DNA of 64,000 nt from Armatimonadota bacterium (lineage in GTDB: Bacteria; Armatimonadota; UBA5829; DTJY01). The translations under genes were made by a program, and so were the position numbers. Below, in pieces: positions 36,128 to 44,645 of the stretch; the stretch's first letter is position 1, and each line of letters begins with the position of its first letter. The notes beneath the pieces were generated by a model. The model worked only from the letters and a program-made list of their open reading frames with translations, was not told where the DNA came from and made no database searches. The stretch covers positions 25,666 to 89,665 of the forward strand of contig JAIMAU010000010.1 in assembly GCA_023511795.1 (NCBI GenBank), written 5' to 3'.

Positions 36128-36134
36128 TCGGGCA

Positions 36135-37007
36135 TCATCCTTCTTTTTGTTTAGTTCGCTCTACGTATACGGAAGCTACTTCTGCTCCTAAGATCCCTAT
36201 TAAAGATGTATAGTATATCCACAAAACTAGAATAACAACACCTCCAAGTGTGCCGTAAACAGCATTGAAGTTGGCAATGTTTGTGACGTACCACTGGAAA
36301 CCGTGCTTGGCAATCTCAAACAAGATACCAGCTGTTAATCCCCCTAATATTGGCCCGCGAAGGCCAACATCTGCCAATGGAAGGTATTTATAAATTAAAG
36401 TAAATGCTATAACCGAAATGACAAAAGGAACAAGTATTCCAAGAAACACATTCCATACAAGTTGAAAATCCGCAAGCTCTTTCCCTAGTACCTTAATGCC
36501 AAATCCTCGGATGATGTCTGCTAATGAGGACATGCCCACAGAAAGTATAAAAAGAATACCTATTATGATTACCATAGCCAAAGCAGTAGCCCTTGCGCGA
36601 AGAAACCCGATGCGCTCTGCACTGCCCAATGCTATGTTAATCGCATGTTGCAGGATGACAAACACCTGACTTCCTGTCCACAGTAAGGCTAAAACTCCTA
36701 TGCCACCAAGAATGCTTGATTGTTTGCTAAGAAGAACTAGATTTCGCTCTAGTTCCTCGCGGCCGACGGGTATGAAATTCCTTACAAAAGTTATAACCTG
36801 GTGCCTTGTTGATTCCGAACCTAAGATATGACCTAAAACTGCAATTCCTAGTAGGAGCAGCGGTATAATCGAGATTAGCCCATAAAAGGCAATCGCTGCC
36901 GCGAATAATGATCCCCTATCTTTGCTGAACTTGCCCATGACCTCTTTGGCGAAGCCATGTGTCTGCTTAAGCAGTTTGACCATTCTGCTTTCCATTCCAG
37001 TTGCCAT
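36135..37007 (-). CDS. YihY/BrkB family inner-membrane protein
   Basis: About 290 residues with six predicted helices. The N-terminal FSKDRGSLFAAAIAFYGLIS is the hallmark of the YihY/BrkB (formerly RNase BN) family, and YKYLPLADVGLRGPILGGL and GTLGGVVILVLWIYYTSLIG are its later signature segments. Function is unknown; the RNase BN name was a misassignment. The start is ATG 37007, or TTG 37013 which has AAAGGG 5 nt upstream. It is followed by the AI-2E transporter gene. Confidence 0.88.
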   Translation of the reverse strand: MATGMESRMVKLLKQTHGFAKEVMGKFSKDRGSLFAAAIAFYGLISIIPLLLLGIAVLGHILGSESTRHQVITFVRNFIPVGREELERNLVLLSKQSSILGGIGVLALLWTGSQVFVILQHAINIALGSAERIGFLRARATALAMVIIIGILFILSVGMSSLADIIRGFGIKVLGKELADFQLVWNVFLGILVPFVISVIAFTLIYKYLPLADVGLRGPILGGLTAGILFEIAKHGFQWYVTNIANFNAVYGTLGGVVILVLWIYYTSLIGILGAEVASVYVERTKQKEG

Positions 37008-37081
37008 TGCCAATTCTACCCTTTTGGCAATATTCCTTTAGGCTATATTACTGGCCATGGGGTTGATTTACCTTCTTACAG

Positions 37082-38740
37082 CTATCTTCCTGGTTGTTTC
37101 CTAACTGTTACAGTGTATGCCGCTGCTTCCTCGCCTTTCTCATTTAGCACACTGGCTGTAATTGTATAGACTAGCGGATGTTCTGGAAGTCGGTAAAAAC
37201 TTGATAGTTGCCCATAATCCCAGCCTTTGTCGAAAGGTATATTTTCCTCGGCGCCTTCCCATGGCACAGTAATTGGCAATGGAGAGGTTCTAAAGCGGCC
37301 ATCAGCGTCTGCAACCACGTCTTCTACGGCAGTAATACCTTGAAGAGGGAGACTGCCTAAGAGGTTTTGGTAGTAGCCGACTGTAACCCTAACTATCGCT
37401 CCGGGTTGGGCAAACCCCTCGACCACTAATGGACTTCTGACTTGCTGCCCTTGGCTAGGATAAGTTATCCTCGGGAGGTAGCCTCCAGAGGTAACAATGC
37501 TAATCGGGCGCCTCGAAGTTACGCTATATGAGCGGCCTTGCGGGTCGATGAATCTAACGGTGACTTTGGCTCCTTGGAGTACATCCCCTTGTTTGACATT
37601 ATATTCGCCGGCATATACGCCCGGAGAAGTCTCGGTCATGGGTACGTTTTCTGCAAGCCCAGGAATCGTATAAGTCGCAGTACCTCCTGGGTATGCTAGG
37701 AAAGTAATCACAAGTGTGTCGCCTTCTTTAAGTGGTCCTGTTGTATTAAGACTTAGTGCTGCCTCGCTGTTTGGATTTGGTGGTTCAGGTTGGGAGACAA
37801 CTCGAATTGCTAGCGCTTCATTGCTACCTGGGATGATGCTCGCAATGATCAAATCTCCCAAGCGAAGGTCTGAAAGTTCGCCTGTGATGTCTTCAGGTAG
37901 CAGAATTTGTGTATCTTCAGAAATGGCGAGCGTTCTGCCGGTATCGAGCATTATACTAGACGTGCCGATTGATTGTACTCTTCCACGAATTTCTTGATAT
38001 TTTGCCCGAATGCTTCTAACAACTTTTCTTTCATCAAGGGTAAGTACAACTTGATCGCCTGGTCTAATCTCCCCAAGCGTTACCTCTATGCCCCGCTGGC
38101 CGAGTGCTCCACGCACAATGACGGCATTGCGGGCAACCGTGAATGTTACATTGCGCCCTTGAGTTCTTATAGTTATTCTAGGGTTGCCTGGAGATGGTAT
38201 AACTCGAATGGCGGTTCCTCGCACGGTTTGCATCCCAGGTTGAGGTTTGGCAGACGGAGGTTGAGCTACTCCAGGTGGGGGATATAATATTCGAGGTGGT
38301 GCATATCTCCCCGGGAAAACAGGCTCGAGCCTAATCCTTTGTTGAACGGGGTCCCATATCACTGCAGTTTGGAACATATCTGTGAAAAATAATATTGGGG
38401 CAAAAGCATAGCCACCGAACAAAATCGGTGGTCTGGCAAATAGCACCTTCTTGCCCAGTACCAAACCATCCCGCCGTCCAATTCGGAGAGTGCTCTTTCC
38501 CTTATCGGATGTCACGGTTAGAATTTTATTATAAGAATCCCATGCTATGTCTCCCCCTAGAATGTCAACAAGCGGTCGGATTGGCACAAGCGTTTCTCCC
38601 GAGACTATCACCGGTGCTATTTGGGTATTGCTCACAAGCTGGTCTCCTAAATATACCTGAACACTTTGCACAGCGCTGGGAGACAGTATAGCTAATGTAG
38701 TAAATAAAACAATTTGCAGCAAGATTCTTTTTGCCACCAT
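37082..38740 (-). CDS. Secreted stalk-domain protein with beta-barrel and Ig-like modules
   Basis: A 552-residue exported protein. After the signal peptide (about residues 1-24) comes a copper amine oxidase-like stalk domain (VSGETLVPIRPLVDILGGDIAWD, about 45-135). The middle (about 170-310) looks like two small OB/DUF5666-type barrels (IRGRVQSIGTSSIMLDTGRT; ILLPEDITGELSDLRLGDLI). The rest (about 330-552) contains three beta-sandwich modules, one ending in VEGFAQPGAIVRVTVGYY. It looks like a cell-surface scaffold. The ATG has AAGGAGG 7 nt upstream. It sits 72 nt downstream of adk. Confidence 0.75.
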   Translation of the reverse strand: MVAKRILLQIVLFTTLAILSPSAVQSVQVYLGDQLVSNTQIAPVIVSGETLVPIRPLVDILGGDIAWDSYNKILTVTSDKGKSTLRIGRRDGLVLGKKVLFARPPILFGGYAFAPILFFTDMFQTAVIWDPVQQRIRLEPVFPGRYAPPRILYPPPGVAQPPSAKPQPGMQTVRGTAIRVIPSPGNPRITIRTQGRNVTFTVARNAVIVRGALGQRGIEVTLGEIRPGDQVVLTLDERKVVRSIRAKYQEIRGRVQSIGTSSIMLDTGRTLAISEDTQILLPEDITGELSDLRLGDLIIASIIPGSNEALAIRVVSQPEPPNPNSEAALSLNTTGPLKEGDTLVITFLAYPGGTATYTIPGLAENVPMTETSPGVYAGEYNVKQGDVLQGAKVTVRFIDPQGRSYSVTSRRPISIVTSGGYLPRITYPSQGQQVRSPLVVEGFAQPGAIVRVTVGYYQNLLGSLPLQGITAVEDVVADADGRFRTSPLPITVPWEGAEENIPFDKGWDYGQLSSFYRLPEHPLVYTITASVLNEKGEEAAAYTVTVRKQPGR

Positions 38741-38812
38741 TGCAACTACCTCCTTATGTCAATCCCTTATTGACTGCATAGACCTTTGATTTCCGCTTCT
38801 TTTGAGCTCAGA

Positions 38813-39394
38813 TTAATTCTTTCTTCGGCACCTGGATGGAAGTCGGTGTCGCGCATCCAATTCATCGAAAATGCGCTGTTCTACTTCTAATGGGTCGCCA
38901 ATACCATTGACTGGCACCAGTATTCCCTCAATTTGATAAAAATTTAGTACCGGTTGAATCTCCGTGCGAAAAACCTCAATGCGTCGTCGAATAAGCTCTG
39001 GCGTGTCATCCTTACGACCACGCTCAATAAGCCGCCTTGTTATCTCTTCATCGCTGACAACCAAGTAGATAACGGCATCCAAATGTTCTTTTCTCTTCTG
39101 TAAGAGAACGTCGAGATCTAGTACCTGCTCGAGAGTCCTTGGAAACCCATCGAGGATATACCCATTCTTGACGTGTTCGATTTCTCGTTCCAAGATGTAG
39201 TGGACTATGTCTAGTGGCACTAGGAGACCGGCTTCCAAATAGCGTCGAATCCTATCTGCAAACGGTGAATCTCCCTGGGCTTCAATCCGGAGAAGCTTTC
39301 CCATATAGATATGAGTCAGACCACAATTTTTGCTAATTAGCTCGGCTTGCGTGGTTTTGCCTGAGCCTGGCGGGCCAATTATTGAAAGTTTCAT
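38813..39394 (-). CDS. adk: Adenylate kinase-like nucleotide kinase (short-LID type)
   Basis: A 193-residue P-loop kinase. The P-loop is IGPPGSGKTTQAEL (about residues 5-18), the NMP-binding region follows, and DGFPRTLEQ is the conserved substrate motif. The LID between RRLIERGRKDD and the next helix is short, lacking the 30-residue zinc-type LID of the long form. The enzyme interconverts AMP, ADP and ATP. Start at ATG 39394, whose ATGA overlaps the stop of the usp gene, preferred to the 39415 frame start. The usual ribosomal-operon neighbours (secY, map, infA) are missing, so this may be a second, specialised adenylate kinase. Confidence 0.85.
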   Translation of the reverse strand: MKLSIIGPPGSGKTTQAELISKNCGLTHIYMGKLLRIEAQGDSPFADRIRRYLEAGLLVPLDIVHYILEREIEHVKNGYILDGFPRTLEQVLDLDVLLQKRKEHLDAVIYLVVSDEEITRRLIERGRKDDTPELIRRRIEVFRTEIQPVLNFYQIEGILVPVNGIGDPLEVEQRIFDELDARHRLPSRCRRKN

Positions 39395-39795
39395 CTTGCC
39401 ACCAGCACCGAGCATGGCGCATTCTGGATGATGTGCTTGCTCACGCTGCCGAGCAAAAACTCCCGAAAACCTCCCTTCCCACGATGGCCCATAACAATCA
39501 GGTCGAAATTTCCTTCGCGGGCTACCTGGACAATGGTATCTGTAGGAATCCCTTGCCTAATTTCAGTTTTTATCGGAATGGCAACCTCGTCAAAAATATT
39601 TTTCACAGTATTAAGGGCTGCACGACCTTCGCGTTCCTCTTGAATCTCAAGATAGCTTGTATCCCGCCCAATAGTTAGAAGCGGCATAACGTATAAAACC
39701 AAGATATCATGCCTTGTGCCGTGCGTAAGCTTAATAAATTGTCTTGCTGCTTCATAAGAAAACTCGGAGCCATCTGTGCATACTAGAACCCGCAT
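39391..39795 (-). CDS. Universal stress protein UspA family
   Basis: A 134-residue single-domain Usp. It begins RVLVCTDGSEFSYEA, and the ATP-binding motif appears near the end: IVMGHRGKGGFREFLLGSVS (G-2x-G-9x-G-S type), followed by NAPCSVLVAR. The motif is complete, so it probably binds ATP. GAGGA lies 7 nt before the ATG. It is translationally coupled to the adenylate kinase by a 4-nt overlap, an unusual pair that hints at energy-stress adjustment (inference). Confidence 0.92.
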   Translation of the reverse strand: MRVLVCTDGSEFSYEAARQFIKLTHGTRHDILVLYVMPLLTIGRDTSYLEIQEEREGRAALNTVKNIFDEVAIPIKTEIRQGIPTDTIVQVAREGNFDLIVMGHRGKGGFREFLLGSVSKHIIQNAPCSVLVAR

Positions 39796-40003
39796 TGTTA
39801 TTTCCTCTGGTTATAAAGTGCAACATCTATTTTTGTTTATGGCCAGTTAGGACCTGAAATAAAACAAGCAACTTTTTGGGTGGTTGATGTCCATTCGCTC
39901 TCCGCCTGTAGTTATCGTTGTTGGTGGGTTTTCGAAGGGCGTGGAGTTGGGTACCAAAAAAATGGCATTCATGGTTGCGGAATCCGGGGGATTAAGTAAA
40001 AAC

Positions 40004-40387
40004 ATGCGCTTGACTGAAAGGATTAAGAACATAGTTGAGTTGAATCTGCAAGACTACTACATTCCTTTGGTTGTCCGAGCCAATGATAGCGTCCGCATGT
40101 TTCCTATGTACTACGCTCGAATCATTGGCGGGGATACAATTGCTTTCCCTGTCACGAATGCGACGGGCATAGAAAGGGCTCTCAAAGGATGGAGCAAGGC
40201 TTATGCTATGGTAAGTGACCGTGCGAGTGGATATGAGGCATACGTGCTTGAAGGCAGGGCACGGTATGAATCAAACGAGACTGATTATCAGCTCGTTGCA
40301 GAGATGAGGAATGTCGTTCCAGGTTTCCCGATTCACGGCGCAGTTGTATTTCGGGTAGAGGAGTGTCATCTAGCACCGCCACCTTAA
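40004..40387 (+). CDS. Pyridoxamine 5'-phosphate oxidase-like (FMN-binding split barrel) protein
   Basis: A 127-residue protein that resembles small FMN-binding split-barrel proteins of the PNPOx group: RIKNIVELNLQDYYIPLVV, IGGDTIAFPVTNATGIERALK, and the late AYVLEGRARYES. The fold assignment is from pattern only. FMN binding and any electron partner are unknown. The frame is open upstream to 39884 with ATGs at 39887 and 39962, but neither has a good ribosome site; I took 40004 because RIKNIV looks like the natural beginning. It precedes the next gene by 27 nt. Confidence 0.55.
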   Translation: MRLTERIKNIVELNLQDYYIPLVVRANDSVRMFPMYYARIIGGDTIAFPVTNATGIERALKGWSKAYAMVSDRASGYEAYVLEGRARYESNETDYQLVAEMRNVVPGFPIHGAVVFRVEECHLAPPP

Positions 40388-40414
40388 AAATATCTAAATA
40401 GCAGGGATTGTCAG

Positions 40415-41185
40415 ATGCGAACATTCTTAATCGCAGTTTGTTTTTCAAGTGCAATTTTTGCGATGAGTGGGTCTTTGGAAGCAACTAGTCCGCAGATTGA
40501 ATGGTCTGAGCCGTCGTTTGTACTAAATGGTGCTATGAGCTCTGCAGTCGCTTTTTTTGGAATAATATCGGGCAGCAGCTTATATGACACAGCTGGAAGT
40601 TTAGGAGCAACATTTCAAAAAAAGATGGCAAAGGAAGGCAGTTACTATTTCTTTGCAGACATCTTTACCTGGATTGAGAATAAAGGTACAGAGTTCATGC
40701 CGCGCCGTGTAATCTATACTATTGAGCCAGGGTATACTACTCTAAGAGGTAATGCGAGGTGGCGCGCTTTCATAAAGCATCAATCTTTTCACGATGTTGA
40801 TAGCTTTGACAATCTAAATGAAGCATACGAGCTCTATGGGCTAAGTTTTCAACAGCTTTCGGAGCCGATGTGGTACATATCGGTGGGGAAATATTTGAAC
40901 CGCAGAATAGTTGATTACCGATGGGACCTAGCAACATCAGTAACTCGTGAAATTGGTTCGCTGAAAAAGAATAGGATATATGGGCATGTTTGGTTACATT
41001 ATGTAAGTGAACATCAGGGAAATATACTGCATCGTAATGACTTTACCGACTATGCTCTCGAAACTAGTGTTGATTTTCAAAATGGTTTGGTAGGTTTTCT
41101 AAGATATGAGCTACTGCATGATATTGAAAGATTTGCTGGGACTGCCGACAACCATTTGATATTAGGCGCGAGATTTAAAAAGTGA
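40415..41185 (+). CDS. Secreted protein of unknown function, possible outer-membrane barrel
   Basis: A 256-residue protein with a short signal peptide (LIAVCFSSAIFAMSGSLEA). Beyond it, several alternating hydrophobic/polar stretches rich in Tyr and Trp (YGHVWLHYVSEH, EPMWYISVGKYLNRRI) and a C-terminal strand ending LILGARFKK suggest a beta barrel or beta sandwich. I do not recognise a family. Its neighbours (PNPOx-like and the helical 515-residue protein) give no functional clue, though the three run in the same direction with small gaps. Confidence 0.6.
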   Translation: MRTFLIAVCFSSAIFAMSGSLEATSPQIEWSEPSFVLNGAMSSAVAFFGIISGSSLYDTAGSLGATFQKKMAKEGSYYFFADIFTWIENKGTEFMPRRVIYTIEPGYTTLRGNARWRAFIKHQSFHDVDSFDNLNEAYELYGLSFQQLSEPMWYISVGKYLNRRIVDYRWDLATSVTREIGSLKKNRIYGHVWLHYVSEHQGNILHRNDFTDYALETSVDFQNGLVGFLRYELLHDIERFAGTADNHLILGARFKK

Positions 41186-41220
41186 AAAATTGAAAATTAC
41201 TTTTCTAAGGAGGGAGAAAA

Positions 41221-42768
41221 ATGACAGAGCGAGATTTGGAACAACAGGAACGAGCTGCCGAACTTGAGGGCCGTTGTATCATTGATATGGATACAGCCAG
41301 GGAACAAGCTACCTGGTATTCCGTTGTTAATACAATTGCATTATGTTTAGGTTCGGGCATGGGAATTCCGCTGAATGAGTCCGATGTCCAAAGTATCTTT
41401 GATATGATAAGGGTGACGCCTGACAACCTACCGCTAAAAAATCCCCAGCTGTTAAAGGCATTCTGGAAAAGTGGCGACCCCCATCTAATGAGGGACTTCA
41501 GTGAGAGAGACCTGGGGACTTGGAGGTGGGATCCAGACAGCTTCGACCGCACCCTTGTACCTCAAGCGCAAGGATGGCCAGTCATTGCAGAGTGTGAGTG
41601 TGCAAAGTGGTTTGCTGTGCCGCAAGAAGCCGAGGTTCTGCCAGCTGATTTTCGCAATGAATGGAGGATCAACGGGCTTCTTTTGGCGACTATAGCGCGG
41701 CTTCAGTGTGATTTTGCCTTCGAAAACCTCAGAAATAATCGTGGGTTGTTCGCGACGCAAGCACAGCCAGGGAGTGTTCAGATTACCGATGCAAACGCAA
41801 ACCTTGAAGATCAGGCATGCATGCTTTGGGCCTGCAGTGATGTGGCGATGCTGGCTACAGGTGAGGGAGCAAATGCTATCTACAAGTCGCCGGATATGAA
41901 CCGAAAGTTCATTAACTTGGCAAACGAACTATTCGAGGCTATTGATGCTAATAAAGATAGCTTATTGGAAAACTCTTCAAACCCGATTCTAGGCCAGTCG
42001 GTAGCCATAGAAGCTTTGATATGGTTTGCATGCACTAGTGATGCGCAGGATCTTCGGGCAAGAGCACTCTGGATGCTTAGAGAGTTCGCCGACAACCTTG
42101 TTCGGGCACAAGAAAAGTCCGAAATGGTTGGAAATACGCTCATAGATGCTTGTTCAGCACTTCGCGCTTTGATAGAGGCATTCAGAGTAACGAGGGTTAA
42201 AACATATGCCCAAACCGCCGCTAAGATTTTCGACTACGTTGAGAGCCAATGGTGGCAGGCGCCAGCCGAAACTTATGCGCCTTCGCCATTTGCTAGCGAA
42301 TATACATTCAATGCCGATGACGTTGGCCAGGTTCTTGGGGCTCTTAATGAAACAAGATTGTTCCTTCGCGCACGAGCAAACAGCCGCCTTGCAGAGCTCA
42401 GGCTGAGGGAATTTTTCTGCAATGTTGTAAACCTGTCTGGTTTCCAAATGAGCATGCCGAGCACTAACTTTATGCCTCAATGGCTTAGAGATCGCGAGCC
42501 TTCAGAGCACTTCCGAAGTGGGAATATACCGCTTCCATCCCAAGCGAATGGAGAGCATGGAATAGCGCCGGTTATGGCAGGCGAGATTGGTTACGATGTT
42601 CAATCTGACACCTGGTCGCGTCGAACGATTTTCGACACTCCAGCGGCAATGCATACGTGCTGCGAGATGATTTGGATTAACTGCAATGTAGTGAATGGAT
42701 TTCCAGAGATTCGATTGGAGGAAGCACCTTTGGCGGTCCGCCAGGCCGCTGGGGTCGAGGCAACATAA
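41221..42768 (+). CDS. Helical-toroid-like protein of unknown function
   Basis: A 515-residue protein without a signal peptide. The second half has the spacing of paired helices found in (alpha/alpha) toroids such as glycosidases and lyases: ALIWFACTSDAQDLRARALW, LIDACSALRALIEAFRVT, VLGALNETRLFLRARANS. No catalytic family motif could be named. The first 200 residues are less regular. Trp and acidic residues are common (DPDSFDRTL, WRWDPDS). It has an excellent start: AAGGAGGG 8 nt ahead of ATG 41221. A glycan-processing role is one possibility, but this is inference. Confidence 0.65.
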   Translation: MTERDLEQQERAAELEGRCIIDMDTAREQATWYSVVNTIALCLGSGMGIPLNESDVQSIFDMIRVTPDNLPLKNPQLLKAFWKSGDPHLMRDFSERDLGTWRWDPDSFDRTLVPQAQGWPVIAECECAKWFAVPQEAEVLPADFRNEWRINGLLLATIARLQCDFAFENLRNNRGLFATQAQPGSVQITDANANLEDQACMLWACSDVAMLATGEGANAIYKSPDMNRKFINLANELFEAIDANKDSLLENSSNPILGQSVAIEALIWFACTSDAQDLRARALWMLREFADNLVRAQEKSEMVGNTLIDACSALRALIEAFRVTRVKTYAQTAAKIFDYVESQWWQAPAETYAPSPFASEYTFNADDVGQVLGALNETRLFLRARANSRLAELRLREFFCNVVNLSGFQMSMPSTNFMPQWLRDREPSEHFRSGNIPLPSQANGEHGIAPVMAGEIGYDVQSDTWSRRTIFDTPAAMHTCCEMIWINCNVVNGFPEIRLEEAPLAVRQAAGVEAT

Positions 42769-42785
42769 AGGCGGCTATAAGGTGA

Positions 42786-43403
42786 ATGGTACTTTCCATG
42801 CCTGGAGAGAAAAACTGGCGCACTATAAATGAAGTTAGGGCTGAGGCGATTGTATGTTGCCGATGTGACTTGTGCTACACCCGGACGAACGTCGTGTTTG
42901 GTGAAGGCCCATCGCCGAGCGGAATGATGATAGTGGGGGAGGGCCCTGGGCGTGATGAAGATGAACAAGGGAAACCCTTCGTTGGTGCAGCGGGTCGGGA
43001 GCTCAATAAGGTGCTTTCCTTGGCTGGCCTAGACCGAGGGCAGATTTGGGTCACAAATATTGTTCGATGCCGCCCAGCAATGCGTGTAGACGATGTCCTT
43101 CGAAATCGGCCTCCACGTGTGGAGGAGATCAAAGCTTGCGATCTTTGGATGAGCGCCGAGGTTCAATTTGTTTCCCCTAAGGTGATTGTATGCCTTGGCG
43201 CTGTTCCAGCCCAGGCGCTCATAGGAAGGAATTTTAAAATGGAAGATGGCAGGGGGCGTTGGTACCAAAGTAAATTTTCAATTCCAACCACTGCTACCTA
43301 CCATCCAGCTTATGTCCTCCGCCTAAGGGGAGAGGACCGCGAGAGAATTGAGAGCTTGATGATAGCGGATTTTAAAATGGCAAGCTCAAAATTTGTTGGC
43401 TAG
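42786..43403 (+). CDS. Family 4-type uracil-DNA glycosylase
   Basis: A 205-residue UDG with an Fe-S cluster. The N-terminal cysteine pair region is CCRCDLCYTRTNVVFGEG, the catalytic loop motif is GEGPGRDEDEQGKPFVGAAG, further cluster cysteines are in IVRCRPAMR and EIKACDLWM, and the DNA-facing motif is TATYHPAYVLR. These match thermophile-type family 4 enzymes, which remove uracil from DNA. ATG 42786 has AAGGTG just upstream. It precedes htrA by 22 nt. Confidence 0.92.
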   Translation: MVLSMPGEKNWRTINEVRAEAIVCCRCDLCYTRTNVVFGEGPSPSGMMIVGEGPGRDEDEQGKPFVGAAGRELNKVLSLAGLDRGQIWVTNIVRCRPAMRVDDVLRNRPPRVEEIKACDLWMSAEVQFVSPKVIVCLGAVPAQALIGRNFKMEDGRGRWYQSKFSIPTTATYHPAYVLRLRGEDRERIESLMIADFKMASSKFVG

Positions 43404-43425
43404 GAAGACTAGATAGGGGTGTCCG

Positions 43426-44571
43426 ATGGAAAATACAAGGGTGATTGGAGCGGAGCATATGGAAACGGGTTTTAGGCAAAAATCCATGGCGATCGTGATT
43501 ATTGTAATTTTCTTGCTGGGAATGGCAGTGGGTGCGCTGGTTTGGCAGGCAAGCACATCTAGCCAGAACAACAGAGTAGCGGATGGGGCTTCTGCTCCAG
43601 CAACGTCCCAGCAAGATTTAAGTGCACTGGGCCCAGATGAGAGAAATGTCATCAGAGTGGCGCGAACAGTTGGGCCATCGGTGGTGAGCGTCCTCAATAT
43701 GCAATCACCGAGAATTGGGGCTCCGCTTGTGCGAGCTGGGCTAGGGTCCGGGTTGATAGTTCGGGAAGACGGCCTGATACTTACAAATGCACATGTAATT
43801 GAGAACGCTGATAGGGTAGACGTCTCTCTTGGTGTTGGTGCGCCTGTGACCGCCAAAGTGCTTGGTGCTGACCCAAGGATTGATATTGCTTTGTTGAAGA
43901 TTCCACGTAAAGAACTTCAAGTTGCAAAGCTAGGTGATTCCGACAAACTTCTTGTGGGACAACAAGCAATTGCTATTGGAAATCCGTTGGGATTTGAGAG
44001 AACGGTGACTGTTGGTGTGATAAGCGCGCTTAATAGGGTAATTCCTGGGGGTGGTGCTCCACTTAGAGATCTAATCCAGACAGATGCATCCATCAATCCT
44101 GGCAACAGTGGAGGCCCCCTTTTAAATAGTAGCGGCGAAGTTGTGGGCATAAACACAGCCCTTGTAAGCGGCGAAGGCGGAGGAGGTCTGGGCTTCGCAA
44201 TTCCAATAAACGTGGCGCAAAGAGCAATAAGCGATGTTCAAAAGTATGGGAGAATAATCGTGCCTTGGATTGGAATAAGCTATGGGGAAATTACACCGGA
44301 GATAGCTCGAGCATTAGGCCTTCCTGTCTCAGAGGGTGTTATTGTGGCGGCCGTTGTTAAAGGAGGGCCTGCTGACAAAGCAGGTATAAAGCCAGATGAC
44401 ATTATAGTGCAGATAGGCGACCGGAAGGTAACGGGGTCTGCGGTTATCGAGAACTTTATCCGAAATGCGCGCGTCGGCCAAAAGGTAGAGCTTATGATAG
44501 TTCGGGACAGTGGGCGCAAGCAAGTGACTGTGGAGCTTGCTGAAATGCCTCGTGAGCTTGCAGTAAGGTAG
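43426..44571 (+). CDS. HtrA/DegP-type serine protease with one PDZ domain
   Basis: A 381-residue envelope protease. A transmembrane anchor spans about residues 22-42, so it is tethered to the membrane. The trypsin-like domain shows the full triad: His123 in LTNAHVIEN, Asp153 in RIDIALLKI and Ser228 in NPGNSGGPLL. One PDZ domain (about 280-375: IGISYGEITPEIARALG, GGPADKAGIKPDDIIVQIG) follows. It degrades or refolds misfolded envelope proteins. It is followed by a long perfect hairpin at the convergent junction with the Nramp gene. Confidence 0.93.
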   Translation: MENTRVIGAEHMETGFRQKSMAIVIIVIFLLGMAVGALVWQASTSSQNNRVADGASAPATSQQDLSALGPDERNVIRVARTVGPSVVSVLNMQSPRIGAPLVRAGLGSGLIVREDGLILTNAHVIENADRVDVSLGVGAPVTAKVLGADPRIDIALLKIPRKELQVAKLGDSDKLLVGQQAIAIGNPLGFERTVTVGVISALNRVIPGGGAPLRDLIQTDASINPGNSGGPLLNSSGEVVGINTALVSGEGGGGLGFAIPINVAQRAISDVQKYGRIIVPWIGISYGEITPEIARALGLPVSEGVIVAAVVKGGPADKAGIKPDDIIVQIGDRKVTGSAVIENFIRNARVGQKVELMIVRDSGRKQVTVELAEMPRELAVR

Positions 44572-44589
44572 TTGGTAAGCGCTTTTTTC

Positions 44590-44637
44590 TTAAATAGACC
44601 TCTCGTGAAATAGCATTTTCACGAGAGGTCTATTTAA
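44590..44637. terminator. Long perfect hairpin between htrA and the Nramp gene
   Basis: Arms at 44590-44610 and 44617-44637 are perfectly complementary (21 bp) with a 6-nt loop. The genes converge here, so a bidirectional terminator is likely. The expected U-run after the stem is weak on both strands, so termination strength is uncertain. Confidence 0.7.
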
Positions 44638-44645
44638 ACGGCTTG

